A stretch of 40,185 nt of DNA from an uncultured Rhodospirillales bacterium (GTDB lineage Bacteria; Pseudomonadota; Alphaproteobacteria; Azospirillales; Azospirillaceae): assembly GCA_903920145.1 (NCBI GenBank), contig CAIXKV010000215.1:1-40185 (forward strand), given 5' to 3'. How positions within the stretch are numbered: the stretch's first letter is position 1; every line of letters starts with the position of its first letter. This document shows, piece by piece, positions 26,616 to 35,438 of this stretch. Both the position numbers and the translations under genes were made by a program. Below the pieces are notes generated by a model that was not told where the DNA came from, searched no databases, and saw only the letters and a list, made by a program, of their open reading frames with translations.

Positions 26616-26793
26616 GCGAATTCACCGCACGGCGGTCGTTGATCGTCGTTGCGGTGCCCGTTGGTGTTGGCGTGTGGATGTTGTGAGTTCTGCCCTGCTT
26701 CTCGGGGTGACGGGTTTGACGGTGCGGCCCCGACCATAGGGGGCGCTCGTTCTGGTTTAGCTTACCGAAATGGTTTCAAAGTGGATGCCCGAA

Positions 26794-26824
26794 GGTTCGG
26801 TATTATAAAGTACGGTACCGAACC
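26794..26824 (+). promoter_or_regulatory. Stem-loop in the greA leader
   Basis: GGTTCGGTA (26794-26802) and TACCGAACC (26816-26824) form a 9-bp perfect inverted repeat around a 13-base AT-rich loop, about 40 bases before the greA start codon. It could be an operator or an RNA leader hairpin. The carB-greA gap (26616-26862) holds nothing else I can name. Confidence 0.5.
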
Positions 26825-26862
26825 GGCTCGAAGCATCATGAAAGGGTGATGGACCGGGGACG

Positions 26863-27336
26863 ATGGAAAAAATCCCGATGACCGTGGCGGGGTACAACCG
26901 CCTACAGGAGGAATTACGGCATCTGAAGACGGTGGAACGGCCGGCCGTGATCAAGGCGATTGCCGAGGCTCGGGAGCACGGGGATCTTTCTGAAAATGCC
27001 GAATATCACGCAGCGCGTGAGCGGCAAAGTTTCATTGAGGGCCGTGTTCTGGAGCTGGAAGACCGGATTAGTCGCGCCGAAGTGATCGACGTGGCGAAGC
27101 TGTCGGGAAGCGCCATCAAGTTCGGTGCCACTGTGACCGTGGCCGACGAAGATACCGACGAAGAGTCCGTGTTCCAAATCGTCGGCCAGGATGAAAGCAA
27201 CATTAAAAACGGCTTTCTTTCCATCACATCGCCTCTGGCGCGAGCCTTAATCGGCAAGACTGTCGGTGACAATGTTGAAGTCGCCACGCCCGGCGGTTCC
27301 AAAAGTTATGCCGTCGTTGCCGTGACCTACCGTTGA
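26863..27336 (+). CDS. greA: Transcription elongation factor GreA
   Basis: GreA enters the RNA polymerase secondary channel and stimulates cleavage of backtracked RNA. The 157-residue protein has the N-terminal coiled coil (about 1-75) with the tip residues of [21 protein letters not shown] (Asp-Leu-Ser-Glu-Asn-Ala-Glu-Tyr, the catalytic tip loop) and a C-terminal FKBP-like domain (about 80-157) ending in [14 protein letters not shown], with [23 protein letters not shown]. Start MEKIPMT is the family norm. It follows carB, a usual alphaproteobacterial pairing. A GGGG run precedes the ATG. Confidence 0.97.
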   Translation: MEKIPMTVAGYNRLQEELRHLKTVERPAVIKAIAEAREHGDLSENAEYHAARERQSFIEGRVLELEDRISRAEVIDVAKLSGSAIKFGATVTVADEDTDEESVFQIVGQDESNIKNGFLSITSPLARALIGKTVGDNVEVATPGGSKSYAVVAVTYR

Positions 27337-27551
27337 CGTTAAGAGCCCCTGTCGTCGCCTTGGGTTTTTGCAGGGCTTTGCCCTGCGCCCATGGGGGGAG
27401 ACTCTCTCCGGCTCTGGCATCCTCGGGGTGCCAAGAAGACTGAAAGACCTTGCTGGGCCCCCGCTTTGCGAAGTGGGCTGGGGCTTGTGGGCGTCGCTTT
27501 AGGCGCCCACAGAGGAGCCGCTAGCCCCTACCACGCGCCGCCGGTTCTGGC
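27337..27551. other. Hairpin-rich region between convergent greA and nfeD
   Basis: No gene is visible. GCAGGGC TTT GCCCTGC (about 27374-27390) follows a TTTTT run and could be part of a terminator on the minus strand. GTGGGCG / CGCCCAC (about 27487-27510) forms another stem. The stretch resembles decayed GC-rich intergenic repeats. It separates convergent genes, so one or both hairpins may end transcription. Confidence 0.45.
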
Positions 27552-27986
27552 CTAGGATTTTTCGACCAATAAGGTCGCGCCGTTCGCTCCCGTCACCCTA
27601 ACGGTTGCGCCGGCTGGCTGATCGCCCCCTTCCACCGACCACAACGTATCACCGACAAAAGCCCGGCCACGACCGTTGATAATCGGCGACTCCAAAACAA
27701 CCAACCGACCGATATACTGATCGCCCCGCCGATTGAGGGTTGACCGATCCGACAGCCCCGGTAAACGCCGCAACAAGGGACGAGCCAACACCAGGGCGGC
27801 TATTGCCAAGCTCGCAAAAACCAACATCTGCCCTTGCCAGGACATATCTGAAAAGACAAAAACGACCAGCCCCACAATCAGCGCGGCGACCCCAAGCCAT
27901 AGAAAAAACCCGCTTTGGGCGAGCATATCCAAGGCTCCGAAGGTCGCCGCAAGCACCCACCAATGCCAGAACTCGATCTCATTCAT
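27552..27986 (-). CDS. NfeD family membrane protein
   Basis: The 144-residue protein belongs to the short NfeD group that partners SPFH (stomatin-like) proteins. It has hydrophobic segments at about 8-25 (HWWVLAATFGALDML), 26-48 and 52-70, then a soluble OB-fold domain (about 85-144; RGDQYIGRLVVLESPIINGRGRAFVGDTLWSVEG) typical of the NfeD C-terminus. NfeD partners are thought to help organise membrane microdomains or quality control with QmcA. The qmcA-like gene lies 21 bases upstream on the same strand, so they form one operon. The ATG at 27986 starts MNEIEFWHWW, the usual type of beginning for this group. Confidence 0.92.
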   Translation of the reverse strand: MNEIEFWHWWVLAATFGALDMLAQSGFFLWLGVAALIVGLVVFVFSDMSWQGQMLVFASLAIAALVLARPLLRRLPGLSDRSTLNRRGDQYIGRLVVLESPIINGRGRAFVGDTLWSVEGGDQPAGATVRVTGANGATLLVEKS

Positions 27987-28007
27987 GGCACAGTCCCGAG
28001 TGCGACC

Positions 28008-28958
28008 CTAGGAATGCGGGCGATGATCCAAAGAGGTCGCACCACCGAAAGCTTCACGAGCAATTTCGGCAATACCACCAAGCGCACCAATAACATTGGC
28101 GGCTTCCAATGGCAGGAACAGAACTTTCTGATTCGGGGCAGATGCCACCGCCTTCAACGCCCCGACATACTGCTGGGCGACAAAGTAGTTGATGGCCTTG
28201 ACATCACCATTGCTGATCGCCTGGGACATCAAACGCGTTGCTTCCGCTTCGGCCTGGGCTTCCCGTTCGCGCGCCTCGGCATCCCGATAGGCCGCTTCCC
28301 GCCGACCTTCGGCCTGAAGAATAATCGCCTGCTTTTCGCCTTCAGCCCGCAAAATCGCCGCTTGGCGCTGACCTTCGGCCTCCAGAATTGAAGCCCGACG
28401 ATCCCGCTCGGCCTTCATCTGGCGAGCCATACTGTCCACCAAATCGCGCGGAGGCTGAATGTCCCTGATCTCGATTCGCGTGACCTTAACGCCCCACGGC
28501 GAAGTGGCGTCATCCACCACATGCAGCAACTGAGCATTAATCTTATCGCGCTGAGACAACAGCTCATCCAGATCCATCGAGCCCATGACCGTCCGAATAT
28601 TGGTCATGGTCAAATTCAGGATCGCCAAATGCATGTTGCTGACCTCGTATGAGGCTTTGGCGGCGTCCAGAACCGAATAAAATACCACGCCATCGACCGT
28701 CACCATGGCGTTATCCTTGGTGATCACTTCCTGAGAAGGCACATCAAGGACAGTTTCCATCATGCTGATCCGATGGCCGATTTTGTCAACCAAGGGCACA
28801 ATCAAATGCAGGCCGGGAGAGAGGGTTCGCGTATAGCGACCAAAACGCTCAACCGTATACTCCTTGCCCTGAGGTACGGTTTGAACTCCGAGCCAAACCA
28901 AGATCAGCGCGAAAGCGAAGATCGCAACCGCAAAGAGCGTAAAACCGGTAAATTCCAT
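28008..28958 (-). CDS. qmcA: SPFH/stomatin-like membrane protein QmcA
   Basis: The 316-residue protein has one N-terminal membrane helix (about 5-24), an SPFH/PHB domain (about 25-180; VPQGKEYTVERFGRYTRTLSPGLHLIVPLVDKI and the VITKDNAMVTVDGVVFY strand), and a long Ala/Glu/Arg-rich coiled coil (about 180-250) made of repeats of the type ILEAEGQRQAAILRAEGEKQ. This is the QmcA/paraslipin pattern, a protein linked to FtsH protease function in E. coli. It is followed by the nfeD gene in the same operon. No unusual feature. The 239 bases upstream (28959-29197) hold no gene that I can see. Confidence 0.93.
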   Translation of the reverse strand: MEFTGFTLFAVAIFAFALILVWLGVQTVPQGKEYTVERFGRYTRTLSPGLHLIVPLVDKIGHRISMMETVLDVPSQEVITKDNAMVTVDGVVFYSVLDAAKASYEVSNMHLAILNLTMTNIRTVMGSMDLDELLSQRDKINAQLLHVVDDATSPWGVKVTRIEIRDIQPPRDLVDSMARQMKAERDRRASILEAEGQRQAAILRAEGEKQAIILQAEGRREAAYRDAEAREREAQAEAEATRLMSQAISNGDVKAINYFVAQQYVGALKAVASAPNQKVLFLPLEAANVIGALGGIAEIAREAFGGATSLDHRPHS

Positions 28959-29197
28959 CGTAATCCCCTCGTTTGGGCCTCTATACCGATCATGCCTGAG
29001 TCCGCACTGCGATCAGCTGCGAACCGTAATGAACAAAAGCCAGAGCGCCGCCCCGTTGCGGACCCGCCCTGCCCGACCGAAACCCATCCAGCGCGGCAAC
29101 GCCAGATTAATCCAGCCCCCTGCCAATCGCCAGATGATTGTGAACCGTCCCGCCTCGCCTCGCCAGAACCCCCAAGCCCCCTGCCGACGCGGGTTCC

Positions 29198-30043
29198 CTA
29201 GGGTTTCTTTATGCCTCCGTTGGCCGCCGCTGAACCGGCCACCACATAGAGACCACGCTGATTCTCCAACGGTTTGAACCGCTCTGTAATTCCAAGAACG
29301 GTCTCGGCCCCGCCCAAATACAATAACCCGTCAGCCGGCATCAGTCTCGCAATTTGCTCCAGCACTCGTGACTTAGTTGGTTGATCAAAGTAGATTAAGA
29401 CATTACGACAAAATACCACATCAAATTGCCCTAACGGCATCAAATCTCCCAGTAGATTAAATTCTCGGAAGCTTGCCATCTGGCGAATTTGGGGGCTGAT
29501 CTGCCACTTATCGCCATTTTGTTTAAAATGCTTAACCAACATCTGAATAGGCAGACCTCGCTGAACTTCAAATTGGGTATAGATCCCAGATTTTGCACGT
29601 TCAACCATCTCTGCCGAAATATCGGTGCCGATGATCTCGATTCGCCAGCCGGCAATTTTAGCCGCTTCATCTTGCAGCAACATGGCCAGAGAGTAAGCTT
29701 CCTGACCACTCGAACAGGCCGCCGACCAAATGCGAATCTGGCGACGAGACGAGCGACTCTCCAATAACTGCGGCAATACCAAATTGCGAAACAGATCAAA
29801 CGGCTTCTGGTCGCGAAAGAACGACGACTCGTTGGTGGTCATCGCCTCTGTGATATCCCGCAACAGCGCCTCTTCCTTGCGCATTCGCACGGTAACAGCC
29901 AGCTCATCCAGCCCCTTCATGTTCCATTTGCGGGCAACCGGCATCAGGCGCGACTCAAGCAGATACGCCTTGTCCTTGGTCAGGACCAGGCCCGAACGCT
30001 GCTTCAGCAGGTTGGAGAACATGTCGAAGTCTTCGACCTTCAT
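29198..30043 (-). CDS. cheR: Chemotaxis protein methyltransferase CheR
   Basis: CheR methylates glutamates on chemoreceptors using S-adenosylmethionine. The 281-residue protein has the small N-terminal helical domain (FDMFSNLLKQRSGLVL) and the methyltransferase domain with NESSFFRD, the SAM-binding IWSAACSSGQEAYSLAMLL, EIIGTDISAEMV, and FDVVFCRNVLIYFDQPTKSRVL. Length and order are normal. The start overlaps the cheB stop codon (ATGA), so it is coupled to cheB. It is the last gene of cheA-cheW-cheY-cheB-cheR. The last 20 residues (SAAANGGIKKP) are loose and variable. It has no pentapeptide-binding peculiarity that I can detect. Confidence 0.96.
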   Translation of the reverse strand: MKVEDFDMFSNLLKQRSGLVLTKDKAYLLESRLMPVARKWNMKGLDELAVTVRMRKEEALLRDITEAMTTNESSFFRDQKPFDLFRNLVLPQLLESRSSRRQIRIWSAACSSGQEAYSLAMLLQDEAAKIAGWRIEIIGTDISAEMVERAKSGIYTQFEVQRGLPIQMLVKHFKQNGDKWQISPQIRQMASFREFNLLGDLMPLGQFDVVFCRNVLIYFDQPTKSRVLEQIARLMPADGLLYLGGAETVLGITERFKPLENQRGLYVVAGSAAANGGIKKP

Positions 30044-31221
30044 GCCGCGGTCCTCAGTGCAAACTTGCGAATGTAGGGTCCAATCTCCTTAAGCGGCAGA
30101 ATGGCGCTGCATAGACCGGCCTGCGCCACCGCACCGGGCATGCCCCAAACCACACTGCTCGCCTCGTCCTGCCCAATCACCGCGCCGCCAGCGGCCGTTA
30201 CGTCTTGGCATCCCTTCAGACCGTCTTGCCCCATCCCGGTCAGAATCGCGGCCAGCACCTTGCGCCCATAAGCTCGAACGATGCTGCGTAACATGGGATC
30301 CACGGCCGGCCGGCAAAAGTTCTCAGGGGCCTCTTTACTCAAAGACAACACCAAACCGGCCCCACGATTGACCACCAACATGTGATAGTCGCCGGGCGCA
30401 ACATAAGCCCGCCCCTCCATGATCGGCTCACCGTCTTTGGCCTCGGCGCACACGATACCGCATTGCCGGGAGATATGCTCCGCTAGAATGGTGGTAAAAG
30501 TCGCGGGCATATGCTGAGTGATTAGAATGGGCTGACTGACACCACCCTTGAGATGGGACAGCACCTCGAACAAGGCTTGCGGACCGCCGGTTGAACTGCC
30601 GATAGCTATTACATCAGGACGAATTGGCAGAGTCGCCGTCCGCAAGCTAGGAATGGCAGAAGGTTCAACTTTTGGGCGAATTCCTCCCCCCACAGGCGGT
30701 AGGACCGTCGTTCGCACGTCGGTCCGAGCCCGCGAGCCAGCCCGGCGAGCGGTGGCCCCCAATGCTTTGACCTTAGCAACCAGTTCGGTCTTAAAAACGT
30801 CTGCCCCGCTGATCTCTCGAGTCGTCGTCGGCTTCGGAATGTAATCCGCCGCCCCGGCCTGAAGCGCCCGTAAGCTGATATCGGCGTTGCGGAGGGTCAG
30901 CGTCGAAGCCATGATGATTTTGACGGAGGGGCTAACCGCCAACAGCTTGGGAATGGCCGTCAGGCCATCCATCACGGGCATTTCAACGTCAAGCACGATG
31001 ACATCAATGGCGTTCCGCTGGAGTGCATTGATGGCCATCTGACCATCCCCCACCGACGCCACCACCCGTATTTCAGTGTCCCCTTCCAAGGCCCGCGTCA
31101 GCAATCCGCGAATAACGGCGGAATCATCAACCACCATGACCCGGAACGGATCCTGATTGGAAGCGCCAAACGCACTCTCCGGCTTCACTGGGGGGCGACC
31201 CCTGTTGAAAAATTCGCTCAT
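30040..31221 (-). CDS. cheB: Chemotaxis response regulator protein-glutamate methylesterase CheB
   Basis: CheB removes receptor methyl groups when phosphorylated by CheA. The 393-residue protein has a receiver domain (about 25-145; VMVVDDSAVIRGLL, VIVLDVEMPVMDGL with the phospho-Asp) and, after a basic Ser/Thr/Pro linker, a C-terminal methylesterase domain (about 205-385). The catalytic triad is visible as Ser in IGSSTGGPQAL, His in ITQHMPATFT and Asp in LTGMGQDGLKG. The N-terminal 24 residues are a polar lead. It lies 17 bases after cheY and overlaps cheR. Confidence 0.96.
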   Translation of the reverse strand: MSEFFNRGRPPVKPESAFGASNQDPFRVMVVDDSAVIRGLLTRALEGDTEIRVVASVGDGQMAINALQRNAIDVIVLDVEMPVMDGLTAIPKLLAVSPSVKIIMASTLTLRNADISLRALQAGAADYIPKPTTTREISGADVFKTELVAKVKALGATARRAGSRARTDVRTTVLPPVGGGIRPKVEPSAIPSLRTATLPIRPDVIAIGSSTGGPQALFEVLSHLKGGVSQPILITQHMPATFTTILAEHISRQCGIVCAEAKDGEPIMEGRAYVAPGDYHMLVVNRGAGLVLSLSKEAPENFCRPAVDPMLRSIVRAYGRKVLAAILTGMGQDGLKGCQDVTAAGGAVIGQDEASSVVWGMPGAVAQAGLCSAILPLKEIGPYIRKFALRTAA

Positions 31222-31238
31222 TCCCTGCGCTCAAGTCC

Positions 31239-31604
31239 TTATAATAAGCCAACCTGAGCGAATTTCGTCTGAATGATATCGCTGTCGAACGGCTTCATGA
31301 TGTATTCATTGGCGCCGGCACTCAGGGCTTCCTGAATATGGGCCAAATCATTTTCAGTCGTACAAAAGACCACCTTCGGCTCGTGACCGCCGGTCATTTT
31401 GCGCAAACGACGCAGAAACTCAATGCCCGTCATGACCGGCATGTTCCAGTCAAGAAGAATGGCATCAGGCATCTTGGCCGCGCACAACTCCATGGCCTGT
31501 TTGCCGTCCTCCGCCTCACTGCATATAAAATGCAATTCCTCAAGTATCTTCCGCGCGACTTTGCGGACAACACGACTATCGTCAACAACCAGACAGGATT
31601 TCAT
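31239..31604 (-). CDS. cheY: Chemotaxis response regulator CheY
   Basis: This single-domain receiver (121 residues from my start) carries the signal from CheA to the flagellar motor or to another sink. It shows LVVDDSRVVRKVARKIL (acid pair), AILLDWNMPVMTGIEFL (phospho-Asp), VVFCTTENDLAHI (conserved Thr) and EYIMKPFDSDII (Lys), so all active-site residues are present. I start at the ATG at 31604, which has GAGG about 8 bases ahead; an in-frame TTG at 31643 would add a 13-residue lead without family resemblance. It follows cheW by 43 bases and precedes cheB. Confidence 0.95.
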   Translation of the reverse strand: MKSCLVVDDSRVVRKVARKILEELHFICSEAEDGKQAMELCAAKMPDAILLDWNMPVMTGIEFLRRLRKMTGGHEPKVVFCTTENDLAHIQEALSAGANEYIMKPFDSDIIQTKFAQVGLL

Positions 31605-31647
31605 CGGGCAAGCCTCGGCCAGGGCATCATTGGCAAGGGCCAAAGCC

Positions 31648-32142
31648 CTACGCCGCCTCCATGTTGGCGAAGTTCAACAAGCGGGATACATCCAACACCA
31701 CCATCAACTGATTATTCAGCCGATAGATACCGGTCGAGACCTCCCGCCAGCGCATATCCAGCGTCGCCGGATTGCGCTCGAAATCTTCGGAGGACAAACT
31801 CAGCACTTCACCAACGCTATCGACTATGAGGCTATAAAGCTCCCCGCGCAAGTCCACGACGATACTCATCTTCGGTTTATCCTTGGGCCGGGATGCCAGC
31901 CCCAGGCGAAGACGCACGTCAATGGCAGTCACGATCCGTCCGCGCAGATTCAGAGATCCAGCAACCTCTGGTGGCGCCAACGGAATGCGCGTAATCCGTT
32001 GATGCCCCAAGACATCCTGAACCTGGAGCACGGGAATGCCGAACATCTGGTCGGCAATCGTCATGGTCACAAAGTCTTGGCTACCGCTGACGATTGTTTC
32101 TTCGCTCTTGCCCCTTTTAGCGGGCAATTTGGCATTGCTCAT
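31648..32142 (-). CDS. cheW: Chemotaxis coupling protein CheW
   Basis: CheW links receptors to CheA in the sensory array. The 164-residue protein is one CheW/SH3-like domain: FVTMTIADQMFGIPVLQVQDVLG (about 25-47), ITRIPLAPPEVAGSLNLRGRIVTAIDVRLRLG (a strong family stretch), and VVDLRGELYSLIVDSVGEVLSL. The start overlaps the cheA stop codon (ATGA), so CheW and CheA are made together. The N-terminal 20 residues are basic and polar. Confidence 0.96.
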   Translation of the reverse strand: MSNAKLPAKRGKSEETIVSGSQDFVTMTIADQMFGIPVLQVQDVLGHQRITRIPLAPPEVAGSLNLRGRIVTAIDVRLRLGLASRPKDKPKMSIVVDLRGELYSLIVDSVGEVLSLSSEDFERNPATLDMRWREVSTGIYRLNNQLMVVLDVSRLLNFANMEAA

Positions 32143-34883
32143 GCTGCACCCCTATGCTCGGAAAGGGTTTGCGCTAAGGTATAAAGCAGCGCATCCCGAT
32201 CGAACTTGGCTACGTAATCGTCGAAACCAGCCTGTCGGCCCCGATCAAGGTCGCGAGCCGAAGCATGACTGGATAGCGCGACCAATGGCGTGTCTTGCCA
32301 ACGGCTACCATTCCTCACGGCCTGAGCAAATTCCAGACCACTCATCCCCGGCATCTCAATGTCACTGACGATGACATCGAAGGTCTCTCCGGCTTCACAA
32401 AGATTCAGAGCCTCATTGGCGCTATCCACCGTGGTCACCGCATAACCGGCCACACTGAGTAAGGGCGTCAACAGGTTACGGAAGAACGGACTGTCATCAA
32501 CCAAAAGAACCCGATGCGCCCGCTCCTCTTCGAAGGTCTCGCCACTGCTCGATCCGAACCAATCCTTATAAGCCCTAGTCAGATAATGACCGGCATCCAG
32601 AACATCGGTAGCCTTTCCAGCGATGATGGCGCTACCCATGTAACCAGGGCGATCCGCCGCCAACTGGACCATCAACTTTTCTTCAACAATGTCGAGAATT
32701 TCATCGACAATCAGCCCCATCGAGCGATCGCCATCCGCGAACACCAACACGGGCTGGCGACCTTCGCCATGACGTTCAAAGGCCGGATCAATGGGCACCA
32801 ACGGCATCAACTTCCCGCGATACTGAACCACCGGCTGGCCATTGGACAACTCGATGGACGCCATGTCCACATCTTCCAAACGGGCCACCAGAGACAACGG
32901 AACCGCCTTGGGTGCGCCGCCGCCAGCCATGAACAACAGCAACGCCATCCGATCATCCTGACGCGCCGTCTGAACCGCTGTGGTTTCGCCTCGACCGCCT
33001 TCAGAAATGGTGATTTCCCCGCTGGCCGACGCAATCCCGTTCGGATCCAGGATCATAATCACACTGCCATCGCCAAGGATGGTATTGCCCGAGAACATCT
33101 CGATATGGCGCAGAATTGGCGCCACCGGCTTGACCACGATTTCTTCGGTATCGAACACCCGATCAACCATGATCCCGAAGGTATAAGTGCCAACCTGGGT
33201 CACAACGATAAAGGTCTCGTCATCGTTGGCGTTATCCTCGCGCTCCAAACGCAGCAAAGACTGCAAGGACACCAGTGGCAACAACCGATTCCGCAACCGC
33301 AAGACCGGCGTCCCTTTTAGGCGCTCGATCGTATGCTCGCTGTCCGAAGCCGCCCGCACCAACTCGACCACACTGATCTGCGGGATTGCGAAACGCTCGC
33401 CGGCACATTCGACAATCAACGCCGAAACAATGGCTAGCGTCAGCGGGATCTTAATGATGAAAGTCGACCCTTTGCCCTTGGTCGATTTCATCTCGATGGT
33501 GCCGCCGATCTTCTCGATATTGGTTTTCACCACATCCATACCGACACCGCGTCCGGAAACGCTGGTGACCTTGGCTGCGGTGGAGAAGCCTGGCTTCATA
33601 ATGAATTGCTGGATCTGCTGATCCGACATGGTGGTCAATTCGGCCTCGGTCGCAAGGCCGTTCTGCACCGCTTTTTGCTTGATCTTCTCGATGTCGAGAC
33701 CGCGACCATCATCAGAAATCTCGATGATGATGTGACCGCCTTCATGGTAGGCATTGAGCGTAACCCGCCCGGTCTCGCTTTTACCAGCCCGTTGCCGTTC
33801 AGCGCCAGTTTCCAAACCATGATCAGCCGAATTGCGGACCATGTGGGTCAGAGGATCTTTGATCAACTCCAACACCTGGCGATCCAATTCGGTATCGGCG
33901 CCCAGCATTTGAAGGTCGATCTTCTTACCCAATTCATGCGCCAGATCGCGCACCAACCGGGGCAATTTTGCCCAAGCGTTGCCGATCGGCTGCATCCGGG
34001 TCTTCATCACCCCTTCCTGAAGTTCGGAAGTGACGTGATTGAGCCGCTGAAGGGGCGCGGCGAACTCGCTATCTTTCTGGCTCCGCAGGATCTGCAACAA
34101 CTGATTCCGGGTCAGCACCAACTCGCTGACCATGGTCATCAAATTTTCCAGCAGATCGACGTTGACCCGGATGGTCTGGGCCGCAACGGCGGATTCCTTG
34201 TTGGCAGCATCCCGAACATCGCCACCATCACCAGGAGGCGGAGGCGGCGTCTCGGGCTCATGCACCGCCACTTCACGCTTGGGTGCGGCCTTGCCTTTAT
34301 TGGCCGCAGGGGCCGGTGTCGGAACCGAGGGGGCCGGCACGGGCGCCGGTTCCGGCTCGCGAACAACCGCAACAGGCGGGGGCGGCGGGGGTGGTGGCGG
34401 GGGCGGGGCTGCCGCCGGCGCAGACACCGGCGCGGGGGGCGTAACAGGCGGCGGGGGTGGCGCGGGTGGCGGCGGCGAGGCTGCCACTCCCATCGCCGAG
34501 ACTTCCTTACCGCCTTCCACGTCACGCAATAGGGCAATCAACACGCCGTCGTCGCCGGGGGGCTCGGCTTCGGTGGCTTCCAGCACCGCCAGAATGCCTT
34601 TGATGGTATCCAGCGACCGCAGAATCACAGACACCGCGCCGGGTGTAATGATCAGCGTCCCGTCGCGAAACTTTCCAAGCACATTTTCCGAGGCGTGAGC
34701 AACCCGTTCCAACCGGGGCAAACCCAGAAAACCGCATGTTCCCTTGATGGTGTGGACCAGCCGGAAGATATTGCTCAACAGCTCTGGGTTATTCGGATTT
34801 TGTTCCAGACGAACCAGTTCCACGTCGAGGACCGACAGGTTCTCCGCGGTCTCCGTCAGAAATTCGCTGAGCAAATCATCCAT
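32139..34883 (-). CDS. cheA: Hybrid chemotaxis histidine kinase CheA with two CheW-like and one receiver domain
   Basis: The 914-residue kinase has: Hpt domain (about 1-105) with phospho-His44 in LVHTIKGTCGFLG; a Pro/Ala-rich linker (about 137-217, including eleven consecutive prolines) where the CheY-binding P2 domain would be; a dimerisation domain (about 238-310); an ATPase domain with N box HMVRNSADHG (347-356), ISDDGRGLD and GRGVGMDVV; a CheW-like domain (about 495-625); a second, diverged CheW-like domain (about 655-785, ALLLFMAGGGAPKAVPLSLVARLEDVD); and a C-terminal receiver (about 797-910; VLLVDDSPFF, VIVSDIEMPGMSG, and Lys in YVAKFD). Hybrid CheA proteins with a receiver are known in alternative chemosensory clusters. 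The receiver may act as a phosphate sink or adapt signalling (inference). It heads the operon. Confidence 0.95.
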   Translation of the reverse strand: MDDLLSEFLTETAENLSVLDVELVRLEQNPNNPELLSNIFRLVHTIKGTCGFLGLPRLERVAHASENVLGKFRDGTLIITPGAVSVILRSLDTIKGILAVLEATEAEPPGDDGVLIALLRDVEGGKEVSAMGVAASPPPPAPPPPPVTPPAPVSAPAAAPPPPPPPPPPPVAVVREPEPAPVPAPSVPTPAPAANKGKAAPKREVAVHEPETPPPPPGDGGDVRDAANKESAVAAQTIRVNVDLLENLMTMVSELVLTRNQLLQILRSQKDSEFAAPLQRLNHVTSELQEGVMKTRMQPIGNAWAKLPRLVRDLAHELGKKIDLQMLGADTELDRQVLELIKDPLTHMVRNSADHGLETGAERQRAGKSETGRVTLNAYHEGGHIIIEISDDGRGLDIEKIKQKAVQNGLATEAELTTMSDQQIQQFIMKPGFSTAAKVTSVSGRGVGMDVVKTNIEKIGGTIEMKSTKGKGSTFIIKIPLTLAIVSALIVECAGERFAIPQISVVELVRAASDSEHTIERLKGTPVLRLRNRLLPLVSLQSLLRLEREDNANDDETFIVVTQVGTYTFGIMVDRVFDTEEIVVKPVAPILRHIEMFSGNTILGDGSVIMILDPNGIASASGEITISEGGRGETTAVQTARQDDRMALLLFMAGGGAPKAVPLSLVARLEDVDMASIELSNGQPVVQYRGKLMPLVPIDPAFERHGEGRQPVLVFADGDRSMGLIVDEILDIVEEKLMVQLAADRPGYMGSAIIAGKATDVLDAGHYLTRAYKDWFGSSSGETFEEERAHRVLLVDDSPFFRNLLTPLLSVAGYAVTTVDSANEALNLCEAGETFDVIVSDIEMPGMSGLEFAQAVRNGSRWQDTPLVALSSHASARDLDRGRQAGFDDYVAKFDRDALLYTLAQTLSEHRGAA

Positions 34884-35216
34884 GTCGCAGTTCCCAACCC
34901 GTTGTTGCCGCTACCATCACCGCCCCTACACGCAGGTGTCCATACCATCATACTTTAAGGACCCTGGGGGATTAACGTCCCCACCGTGCTAACCCTTAAG
35001 CAACGCCCTTCGTCCGATCAGCGCCCGCATTCAACGCACCCACGTCTCCGGCCACGAAGCGACGGCTCATGATTCCAGAATATCGATCGGCAGGCAAATG
35101 CTGTTTCGAGTATCCTAAACCCAATTCAACCGCTACAGCGAAGCCATCAAGGCCGATGCCGAGAGCGACGCCGACACTCTACCTGACGAACGCATCAAAA
35201 ACGAGGACTGACATCA
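34884..35216. other. Gap upstream of cheA
   Basis: This should hold the cheA promoter, but I see no convincing -35/-10 pair. Apart from a 37-codon remnant (35098-35211) no gene is visible. Its composition is close to that of the flanking genes. Confidence 0.4.
35098..35211 (+). pseudogene. Short broken reading frame of unknown origin
   Basis: From an ATG at 35098 the frame reads six residues, a TAA at 35116, then thirty codons with a protein-like composition (QFNRYSEAIKADAESDAD ... ERIKNED) to a TGA at 35209. A single change of TAA to CAA would make one 37-codon frame. Five bases after its stop begins the next small gene, an operon-like spacing. I do not recognise either product. It may be a remnant of a larger, perhaps mobile, cluster; that is a guess. 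Confidence 0.3.
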
Positions 35217-35393
35217 ATGATCGATGAATACGTCGCAAAAACCGTCCGTGACGCACTGGCGCGCCTCAACGAAGCGCTGGCCGAGGCCGCCCGTGCCGAA
35301 CTCTCCGTCACGCTCCGCACAACCACTCATCAAACCACCACCGCAGGAATCGAACAGGTGGTGGTTGAGGCGCGAATCTGTAAGCTTTTGTAG
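35217..35393 (+). CDS. Small hypothetical protein, 58 residues
   Basis: The frame encodes MIDEYVAKTVRDALARLNEA followed by a Leu/Ala/Glu-rich helix and a Thr-rich section (TLRTTTHQTTTAGIEQ), ending VVVEARICKLL. Codon use is like the neighbours, with G/C at most third positions, which argues for a real or recently real gene. It starts five bases after the short broken frame upstream. A weak purine-rich stretch (ACGAGGACTG) precedes the ATG. It is convergent with chpT. I do not recognise a family; the pair may be leftover small genes from an inserted element. Confidence 0.4.
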   Translation: MIDEYVAKTVRDALARLNEALAEAARAELSVTLRTTTHQTTTAGIEQVVVEARICKLL

Positions 35394-35438
35394 ACATGAT
35401 CCGGCAGACTTCGACCTTTCCCGTGAAGAATTGGCACA

